A DNA stretch of 6,467 nt, taken from assembly GCA_015487435.1 (NCBI GenBank), contig WFPU01000083.1, forward strand, positions 1 to 6,467. Direction: 5' to 3'. Shown here one piece after another: positions 1 to 5,035 of this stretch. The number at the start of each line of letters is the position of its first letter. Position 1 is the stretch's first letter. The notes below the pieces were generated by a model. That model was not told where the DNA came from. It did not search any database and saw only the letters and a program-made list of their open reading frames with translations. The translations under genes were made by a program, and so were the position numbers. The DNA comes from Sulfurimonas sp. (lineage in GTDB: Bacteria > Campylobacterota > Campylobacteria > Campylobacterales > Sulfurimonadaceae).

Positions 1-743
1 TTTTCATTACCGAAAAATGTATCTTCATTTAAAAACTTCAACTGCTCGGTTGAGAGTTCTCTTTGCTTGTTTTCTTCAATATTTTCATATCGCATGTGAT
101 TATAGGCTTCTATAAGAAATCCGCAAGAGCCAACAGCAGGGTCATATATGGTCTGCCCGACTTGAGGATTTACAACATCCACTATGATTTTTATAAGCGG
201 ACGAGGCGTATAAAACTCCCCGCTGTTTCCACCGTCACTTCCCATATCTTTGAGTAGTTTTTCATAGATCTGTGAGAGTTGAAACAAGTCAGCCTGATTG
301 TGGAAATCCATCGCATCAATGATGTCTAAAACTTCTCTGAGCGTATGCCCGTTCGCGATACGGTTGTCCAAGTATTCAAAAATTACACCGATTTTATATT
401 TAATGGATTTCGCATCTTGCGTGATTGATTTAAAACCCTTGAGGTAAGGGAACAGCTCTTTGTTGACAAATTCTAAAAGGTCTTCACCGCTTTTTGCGTT
501 TATAAGGTCAAGTCTGCCTTTTGCATCTTTAGGACAAGCCCAAGAACTCCATTTGAACTTATCATCAAGTATGTAACTGTATTCCTGCCCATTCAAAAGC
601 GCTTCATCAGCCTTAGAATCTTCCAAATCACTAAGAAATTTCAAAAACAGTATCCAAGATATCTGCTCTGTGTACATCATAGCACCGCTAATGCCATCAT
701 CACGACGCAAGATGTCGGTTATTCTATTTATTTTACTTTCCAA
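1..743 (-). CDS. hsdM: Type I restriction-modification methyltransferase subunit HsdM, N-terminal part (3' end beyond the left edge)
   Basis: This is the N6-adenine methyltransferase subunit of a type I restriction-modification enzyme; with HsdS it modifies the recognition site, and with HsdR it forms the restricting complex. The 247 visible residues begin with the HsdM N-terminal helical domain (INRITDILRRDDGISGAMMY, residues about 6-25), followed by the methylase domain with GEFYTPRPL near residues 177-185 and the SAM-binding motif I DPAVGSCGFL at 201-210. The target-base NPPF motif would lie beyond the edge. Motif I has Cys where the commonest form has Gly (GSGGFL); this does not look inactivating. 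The start is TTG at 743-741: an in-frame TAA lies a short way upstream, no ATG or GTG intervenes, and the conserved N-terminus begins immediately after it. Family identity is firm; the exact start is fairly sure. HsdM is usually about 500 residues, so roughly half is visible. Confidence 0.95.
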   Translation of the reverse strand, partial: MESKINRITDILRRDDGISGAMMYTEQISWILFLKFLSDLEDSKADEALLNGQEYSYILDDKFKWSSWACPKDAKGRLDLINAKSGEDLLEFVNKELFPYLKGFKSITQDAKSIKYKIGVIFEYLDNRIANGHTLREVLDIIDAMDFHNQADLFQLSQIYEKLLKDMGSDGGNSGEFYTPRPLIKIIVDVVNPQVGQTIYDPAVGSCGFLIEAYNHMRYENIEENKQRELSTEQLKFLNEDTFFGNE

Positions 744-755
744 TTTTTGCCTTTT
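741..755 (-). promoter_or_regulatory. Ribosome binding site and TTG start of hsdM
   Basis: On the minus strand AAAAGG (755-750) lies six bases before TTG (743-741). This is a modest Shine-Dalgarno sequence with a weak start codon, yet it is the only start that keeps the whole conserved HsdM N-terminus. The next in-frame ATG codons (residues 22-23) would remove conserved residues. Weak initiation could hold methyltransferase output low or make it responsive to the leader structure just upstream. Confidence 0.6.
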
Positions 756-780
756 ATCTATGGGTAATTTTTACTGTTTT

Positions 781-808
781 TTTAACATAGGTCTAAAGCT
801 ATGTTAAA
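781..808 (-). promoter_or_regulatory. Hairpin 2 in the hsdM leader: perfect 10-bp stem, 8-base loop, exclusive with hairpin 1
   Basis: TTTAACATAG (plus, 781-790) pairs perfectly with CTATGTTAAA (799-808) across an 8-base loop (791-798). It uses the same inverted arm as the 14-bp hairpin, so the two structures cannot form together. In the transcript this one ends about 25 bases before the AAAAGG ribosome binding site of hsdM. Paired alternatives of this kind are the general form of attenuators and leader switches. That it works as one is inference; the pairing itself is read directly. Confidence 0.5.
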
Positions 809-835
809 TTTTCTGACTTTTTTTAACATAGCTTT
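795..835 (-). promoter_or_regulatory. Hairpin 1 in the hsdM leader: perfect 14-bp stem, 13-base loop
   Basis: AAAGCTATGTTAAA (plus, 795-808) is the exact reverse complement of TTTAACATAGCTTT (822-835), with a 13-base loop at 809-821. Transcribed from the minus strand, it forms a stem using the middle copy of the 41-base-period motif and its single inverted copy. No run of U follows the stem in the minus-strand transcript, so it is not a standard intrinsic terminator. It may act as an RNA structure between fic and hsdM, or as an inverted-repeat protein site in the DNA. Confidence 0.65.
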
Positions 836-848
836 TCTTATATGTACA

Positions 849-875
849 ATTATAAGCCTTTTTTTAACATAGCAA
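849..875 (-). promoter_or_regulatory. Possible hsdM promoter overlapping the fic stop codon
   Basis: On the minus strand a perfect TATAAT (854-849) overlaps the fic stop. TTGCTA (875-870) lies 15 bases upstream as a partial -35 match (4 of 6), with slightly short spacing. Transcription would start near 842 and give a leader of about 100 bases holding both hairpins. In DNA this rich in A and T, a TATAAT can occur by chance, so this is tentative. Confidence 0.3.
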
Positions 876-1917
876 ATAGTTGTGTATTGATAAAAAACTT
901 ACTGTTTTTTATCTGTGTACTTTCCAATACACCGATGTTTTCTAAATCTTTTAAATACTTTGAAGCAGTTTGCCTACTAATTCCCAATCTATTTACTAAA
1001 AATTCCATCTTTGTATATGGGTGCATAAAAAGTATTTCAATAAGATCTTTTGAATACAATTTCGGTAACTGTTCTTTCACAATCGCCTGAGTTTCTTGCA
1101 TGAGTAAATTTATGTTTTCAATGAGTTCAATAGTACTTAAAGATGTCTTCTCCACACCATCAAGCATATAAAGCACCCACTCTTCCCAATTCTCTTTGGT
1201 TCTCACCTCTTGAAGAAGTCTGTAATAATCTGCCTTATTTTGAATGATATAGCGACTGAGGTATAAAATAGGCAACTCAAGCAGATCTTTTAAAACAAGA
1301 TACAAAATATTGATAATCCTACCTGTTCGACCATTTCCATCGTAAAAAGGGTGAATAGATTCAAACTGATAATGAATTATAGCCATATTTATAAGCGGAT
1401 CTATCTCATTTTCTTCATTTATGTAGCTTTCCAGATTATCTAAAAGCTCTTGAATCGTTTCATAATCTTGTGGAGGAGTAAATACCACTTCACCTGTTGC
1501 AGCATTTTTTAAAACTGTGCCACTTTGTCTGCGAACCCCCGCATCATTTTGCTCCAACTCTTGCTGTATCTCTATAATGTACTTTTTAAGAAGTAGCTTA
1601 TTTGATGTTACAAGTTCATACCCTTTTAAAAGTGCCTGACGATAATTCTGAACCTCTTTAGCTTCATTTGTAATATCTGACACATCAAGCCCAGCCCGAA
1701 AAAGTTCATCATGTGTAGTAATGATATTTTCAATCGCAGAACTATCCTTCGCCTCTTGCAAAACCAAAGAGTTTATCAAAATAGCACTATTTGGAATAAT
1801 CTTCGCCACCCCATTGAGTTTTGCTAAAGCACGATTAGCTGAGATAGCTTTTTTTAGGGTTGTTGGAGTTTCTACCTCTATGGGAAGTGGGAGTGTTTGG
1901 AGTGTGTATTGTTTCAT
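850..1917 (-). CDS. Fic-domain protein (class II AMP-transferase type) with C-terminal winged helix-turn-helix
   Basis: Fic enzymes usually transfer AMP from ATP to a hydroxyl side chain of a target protein; the target here cannot be told. Numbering from the ATG, the 355-residue protein has an N-terminal Fic_N region with the inhibitory motif SSAIEN (residues 59-64, fitting S/T-x-x-x-E-G/N), a substrate-clamping flap GEVVFTPP (142-149), and the complete catalytic motif HPFYDGNGRTGR (189-200) with the His, acidic Asp, Asn and both Arg residues. Residues about 290-347 form a winged helix-turn-helix (MEFLVNRLGISRQTASKYL), so it may also bind DNA. Architecture and length resemble SoFic of Shewanella oneidensis. 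The frame extends to a GTG at 1926, but AGGAA (1932-1928) is one base from that GTG and ten from the ATG at 1917, so the ATG is chosen. All known key residues are present, so it should be active but auto-inhibited. Fic genes occur as accessory genes in type I restriction loci. Confidence 0.9.
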   Translation of the reverse strand: MKQYTLQTLPLPIEVETPTTLKKAISANRALAKLNGVAKIIPNSAILINSLVLQEAKDSSAIENIITTHDELFRAGLDVSDITNEAKEVQNYRQALLKGYELVTSNKLLLKKYIIEIQQELEQNDAGVRRQSGTVLKNAATGEVVFTPPQDYETIQELLDNLESYINEENEIDPLINMAIIHYQFESIHPFYDGNGRTGRIINILYLVLKDLLELPILYLSRYIIQNKADYYRLLQEVRTKENWEEWVLYMLDGVEKTSLSTIELIENINLLMQETQAIVKEQLPKLYSKDLIEILFMHPYTKMEFLVNRLGISRQTASKYLKDLENIGVLESTQIKNSKFFINTQLFAMLKKGL

Positions 1918-1927
1918 GGATTGCACT

Positions 1928-1932
1928 TTCCT
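1928..1932 (-). promoter_or_regulatory. Ribosome binding site deciding the fic start
   Basis: Minus-strand AGGAA lies ten bases before ATG (1917-1915) but only one base before the in-frame GTG at 1926-1924. The GTG is too close to be used with this site, so the shorter product beginning MKQYTLQ is preferred. Confidence 0.55.
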
Positions 1933-1956
1933 ATTTTCTGTTCAGTATGCATCATC

Positions 1957-1971
1957 GTATAACTTATACCA
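1957..1971 (-). promoter_or_regulatory. Palindrome over a possible extended -10 promoter element of fic
   Basis: GTATAACTTATAC (1957-1969) is a perfect palindrome of two 6-base arms around one base. Read on the minus strand it overlaps TGGTATAAG, which fits an extended -10 element (TG-n-TATAAt) about 45 bases before the fic ATG; no good -35 is visible. A palindrome lying on a -10 is the usual place for a repressor site, and the winged helix of Fic makes autoregulation a possibility. The sequence match is direct; both promoter and operator roles are inferred. Confidence 0.35.
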
Positions 1972-2018
1972 TTATCTCTACAAAATATGTCTGTAATTCT
2001 TTGGATTTTAATTTCAAA

Positions 2019-3788
2019 TTAATCAGCCTCTTTTTCTTTATTTATGGATTTTAATATGCTATCAAATGTAACATTTCTCCAATCCTCTTTCCATTCTTGA
2101 TAAAAATTAATGTCATCAGATTTAGGTGTAGGATTTGTATCCATAATTTTTGCAATAGTTGGAGTTGCAATGGCATCACCGACAACAAGTGCTTCTCTCT
2201 TTTCTAATGAAGCTAAGGCATCTCCATAACTTACTACTGCTTCAGGTAATAGTTTTTTTACATAATTTTGATCATCAGGATTATTTAATCTCATTACAAC
2301 AAAGTTATTACATTGAGAAAATACTGTACTTGAAATTTCAGATGGTCTTTGACTTACAATCATAGCTGATACTCCATATTTTCTTCCTTCTTTAGCTATT
2401 CTTTCAACAGCTAGTCTAGTATTTTTATATCTTACTTCTGCATTTTTAGGTATATATTTATGTGCTTCCTCATAAACTAACATAAAAGGTGTTTCATTAG
2501 TTTTATCATCTGCACTCATCTTTGTAGAATAATATGAAAAATCAAATACAATTCTTGACACTATTGATACAACTATGGAAATAACTTCAAATGGTAATGA
2601 ACTTAAATCTATTATGGTTATATTTTTATTATTACCACTAACATAGCCTAAAAGTTGTTCTACTAAAAGTTGTAAGTCATTAGTTTGATATATTTCACTT
2701 TCACTTTTTTTTGTGTGCAGTAAAAAGTTTAATCTCTCATCATTCATTTTTGTTTCTAATCTTGATAAAAACCTATTAAATTCTCCATTAAATGAACCAG
2801 ATGATATTTTTGTTTCATCCCTTTTACTGTTTGTAGCCTCAAAAATTCTTTTTTCTTCAAATAGATCACTATTATCTGTTGCGGGAGTTTTATCAACTTT
2901 TACAGTTTCTATATTTCGATTATGTATGTAATTTATAACTTGTTCTATGCTAAAGTAAACTGGACTATCGTAAGTTATTTGTATATTTGGATTGTGCTTT
3001 CTTTTATTTTCAATTACAGCATATTTAAATTGAGATACTTGATTATGTGAGTTGCTTTCATTACTTTCAATAAACATATCTTCTAGTTCTTCAGCATTCA
3101 TAAGCCAATATGGTAATTTTAATGAATCATCCTCTATTGAAAGATAGTTTGATTCAGGGAATGCTTTTTTATATTCTCCATGTATATCAAAAATTAAAAT
3201 ATGAGAGTTATTGATTGATGAATTTTTTATTTTTTTAGCTTCTTGAATAATTTTAGCAACAGTACATGATTTACCAGAACCAGTTGAACCAACAACAGCT
3301 ATATGTTTTGAAAAGAATTTATCACCATCTATTTCTATTTTAATATAGGGATTTATTAAATGTTCAGCAAAAATAAGTCTTGAAGATTCTTCAACAGAAA
3401 ATATATTTGTGATTTCTTTATCAGTAGCTAATGAAACACCACTAGGAGGAATACTAATATTTTTAATACCCTTTATAAACTTAACACTATTCCCATCATT
3501 TTCAAGTTGCCCGATTGGTTGGGTATTTATAATAAAAGAACCCATAAAATCATTTTGTTCAGAAACAGTATCTTCATCATCATGTTTTTGTTTCATTTTA
3601 AAACTTTTTACTAAAACTAAAATATTTTTATCATTACCATCTTCAATTTTTAAAAATGAACCAATTTTAATATTACTATCTGAATTTTCTTCTTTCCATT
3701 TTTCAAAATCTATTATTTCTATTTGAACTAAATGTGGCTCAAAACTAATTACTCGCAATTGATTTGATTTATCTTCTTTTGTTGGCAT
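2019..3788 (-). CDS. herA: HerA-family hexameric DNA-translocase ATPase, partner of the upstream nuclease
   Basis: HerA ATPases form hexameric rings that pump DNA and team with a nuclease. The 589-residue protein has an N-terminal beta-rich region (about 1-155), as in HerA proteins, and then a RecA-like ATPase core. Walker A is GSTGSGKS (167-174), FDIHGEY follows at 200-206, and Walker B is FMLVYEEAH (435-443) with two acidic residues. RIAKEGRKYGVSAMIVSQRP (463-482) is the HerA signature that supplies the polar sensor and arginine residues. The segment between about 230 and 380 is long, polar and rich in Asn and Ser, and I do not recognise a domain in it. The ATG at 3788 is one base after the nuclease stop and has AGGAG six bases upstream, inside the end of the nuclease gene, so the two are translationally coupled. 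Known DUF4297-HerA defence pairs have the same gene order. G+C is very low (12 of 60 bases in the line from 2581), unlike hsdR and hsdM. Confidence 0.93.
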   Translation of the reverse strand: MPTKEDKSNQLRVISFEPHLVQIEIIDFEKWKEENSDSNIKIGSFLKIEDGNDKNILVLVKSFKMKQKHDDEDTVSEQNDFMGSFIINTQPIGQLENDGNSVKFIKGIKNISIPPSGVSLATDKEITNIFSVEESSRLIFAEHLINPYIKIEIDGDKFFSKHIAVVGSTGSGKSCTVAKIIQEAKKIKNSSINNSHILIFDIHGEYKKAFPESNYLSIEDDSLKLPYWLMNAEELEDMFIESNESNSHNQVSQFKYAVIENKRKHNPNIQITYDSPVYFSIEQVINYIHNRNIETVKVDKTPATDNSDLFEEKRIFEATNSKRDETKISSGSFNGEFNRFLSRLETKMNDERLNFLLHTKKSESEIYQTNDLQLLVEQLLGYVSGNNKNITIIDLSSLPFEVISIVVSIVSRIVFDFSYYSTKMSADDKTNETPFMLVYEEAHKYIPKNAEVRYKNTRLAVERIAKEGRKYGVSAMIVSQRPSEISSTVFSQCNNFVVMRLNNPDDQNYVKKLLPEAVVSYGDALASLEKREALVVGDAIATPTIAKIMDTNPTPKSDDINFYQEWKEDWRNVTFDSILKSINKEKEAD

Positions 3789-3789
3789 A

Positions 3790-5019
3790 TTACTCTCCTA
3801 TAAGTTCTAATATTTGATTATTATCTAAACCATTTAAATAAAATTGTTTTTCTGTCAAAGTGGATAAATTTGATTCCTTACTGTCTATTACAAATAAACT
3901 TGGGTTTGAAAAATTTATATTTGATAAATTATCTTTATAAACTTCCTCATGAAGGAGTTTCAAATTAAAACTAGTGTGATTGATTTTATTACCAGCTCTA
4001 TTTTTTGCAATAAGTGGTTTTGCATTAAAAAGATTTATATTAAAGTTGTAGTCCTCTGTACCATCATTTACAAGGATTAAATTTTGGTCAATATATTCAT
4101 AAAGTGATTTTTTTAAATTTTTATACTCTATCTTTGTACTTGAAATAATAAATACTAAGGGGTTTAAGTCTGATTTATTGTCTTTAAAACAAAACTTTTT
4201 TACTAAATTAATAATTAAACTACTAATATTTTCACGATTAGTATTGTTAATATGAATGACATGAGTAGATGAATTTTTCTTAATATTTAAAGCGCTTTTT
4301 CTTTTTTTAACTATCTTTTTTAAATCTGTAAAACTTTTTTCTCTTATTATATAAGAAGAGTATAAAATATTTTTACACGAGTTTAATTTGGATAATAAAT
4401 CTCTTTTAGTAATTTTACGATTATTTTCATCTGATTGTATCGCTAGATCATTGATAATTTTAATTGCATTTGAAAAATATACTATTTTTGCTTCTTCACT
4501 ATTTAGTCTAGCGATACTCTCAAATGATGAAATAATATCATTTTCTAATTCACTATATTTTTGTGTTAATACCCAAGTAAATCTAGCAATAAATGTACTA
4601 ATTTCATTACTTTTACCATCGATAGCCTCAACTGTTAATTCAGTATCTACACTTGAAAGTATTTTTCTAGCTTCCTTTATCTTTAATATATCAGTAATAA
4701 TATTAGTTGTTATAGTAGGCAACTTTGTTGTATTCAAATAAATATATAACTTGTAGTTTATATTAGAACTTTGATTTTCTAAAAAATGTTTAAACATTAA
4801 TGCAATAGGTTTTGCAACTTTTGAGTTTTGATACGATTGTTCTTCATGATATTTATACTGAATAAGGTCTGAACTATTTTCTTTGACTATATCTAAATCT
4901 TCAATTCCTTCAACAATATTTTCATATGTATCTACTTCATTTTCAAGAATATCTTTTATCGTATGTAAGAATTGATAATTGTAACCTTTTATTGATGCTT
5001 CTGCACTTCTACTACTCAT
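3790..5019 (-). CDS. DUF4297/Cap4-like dsDNA nuclease protein, effector partner of HerA
   Basis: The N-terminal part reads as a PD-(D/E)xK-type nuclease of the DUF4297/Cap4 group: AEASIKGYNYQF (6-17, with the family's G-Y-x-Y-Q element), then VEGIEDLDIV (36-45) supplying acidic residues, and IQYKYH (53-58) giving the Q-x-K end of the active site. These proteins cut double-stranded DNA, usually when a partner or signal activates them. Residues from about 90 to 409 are rich in Ile, Asn, Lys and Ser, probably mixed helix and strand, and I recognise no further domain. There is no signal peptide, membrane segment or P-loop, so it would depend on the neighbouring HerA for ATP use. The ATG overlaps the hsdR stop (ATGA, 5019-5016), with AGGGAG eight bases upstream; the stop is one base before herA. 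One sampled line (4201-4260) has 11 G/C of 60. The family call rests on short motifs; the pairing with HerA strengthens it. Confidence 0.8.
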   Translation of the reverse strand: MSSRSAEASIKGYNYQFLHTIKDILENEVDTYENIVEGIEDLDIVKENSSDLIQYKYHEEQSYQNSKVAKPIALMFKHFLENQSSNINYKLYIYLNTTKLPTITTNIITDILKIKEARKILSSVDTELTVEAIDGKSNEISTFIARFTWVLTQKYSELENDIISSFESIARLNSEEAKIVYFSNAIKIINDLAIQSDENNRKITKRDLLSKLNSCKNILYSSYIIREKSFTDLKKIVKKRKSALNIKKNSSTHVIHINNTNRENISSLIINLVKKFCFKDNKSDLNPLVFIISSTKIEYKNLKKSLYEYIDQNLILVNDGTEDYNFNINLFNAKPLIAKNRAGNKINHTSFNLKLLHEEVYKDNLSNINFSNPSLFVIDSKESNLSTLTEKQFYLNGLDNNQILELIGE

Positions 5020-5035
5020 CTATAAATCTCCCTCT
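5016..5035 (-). promoter_or_regulatory. ATGA stop-start overlap coupling hsdR to the nuclease gene
   Basis: Minus-strand AGAGGGAG (5035-5028) inside the last codons of hsdR is eight bases before the nuclease ATG. The hsdR TGA (5018-5016) and that ATG (5019-5017) share bases. Ribosomes finishing hsdR can therefore restart on the nuclease, which ties its output to that of the restriction subunit. Confidence 0.75.

Larger units (their letters stand above)
777..873 (-). repeat. Three direct copies of a 14-15 base motif at an exact 41-base period, from the end of fic into the hsdM leader
   Basis: Read on the plus strand, TTTTTTTAACATAG starts at 777, 818 and 859, exactly 41 bases apart each time; the second and third copies extend to TTTTTTTAACATAGC. 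The copy at 859-873 is inside the last codons of fic (encoding Ala-Met-Leu-Lys-Lys). The bases between copies are partly alike: my hand alignment of the 41-base units (minus strand, starting 873, 832 and 791) gives about 29/41 identity for the first against the second and about 27/41 for the second against the third, with a second conserved block AAAATT...CATA. It is therefore best read as a decayed three-unit tandem repeat or as phased binding sites. Forty-one bases is close to four helical turns, which would put all sites on one face of the DNA. Confidence 0.75.

Noticed and set aside
795..835. 14-bp hairpin as a Rho-independent terminator for fic
   Set aside because: The stem is AT-rich with few G-C pairs and no run of U follows it in the minus-strand transcript; on the plus strand there is no gene to terminate. 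A leader switch or operator fits better.
777..873. CRISPR-like array from the regular 41-base spacing
   Set aside because: Only three short, low-complexity copies, similar rather than unique intervening sequence, overlap with the fic coding end, and no cas genes.
1918..1926. GTG at 1926 as the start of the Fic protein
   Set aside because: It is one base from the only good Shine-Dalgarno sequence, too close for use; the ATG nine bases downstream has workable spacing.
2008..2022. 15-base palindrome TTAATTTCAAATTAA across the herA stop codon, considered as a terminator
   Set aside because: The arms are separated by one base, so RNA cannot fold into a hairpin there without losing most of the stem. 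It is all A/T apart from the centre, and no U tract follows. Probably chance in AT-rich DNA.
3409..3726. Plus-strand open frames (for example 3409-3726 and 4388-4741)
   Set aside because: They lie wholly antisense to well-supported genes, have hydrophobic low-complexity products expected from the complement of Lys/Asn-rich coding sequence, and show no family motif.
2019..3788. DptH-like component of a DNA phosphorothioation restriction system, or a BREX component
   Set aside because: No dnd/dpt or BREX partner genes are visible, and the neighbour is a small nuclease protein fused in operon form, as in HerA-nuclease pairs.
3790..5019. CBASS effector (Cap4) reading of the nuclease
   Set aside because: No cyclase (CD-NTase) gene and no recognisable SAVED sensor domain are present, and HerA is directly adjacent, which points to the DUF4297-HerA pair instead.
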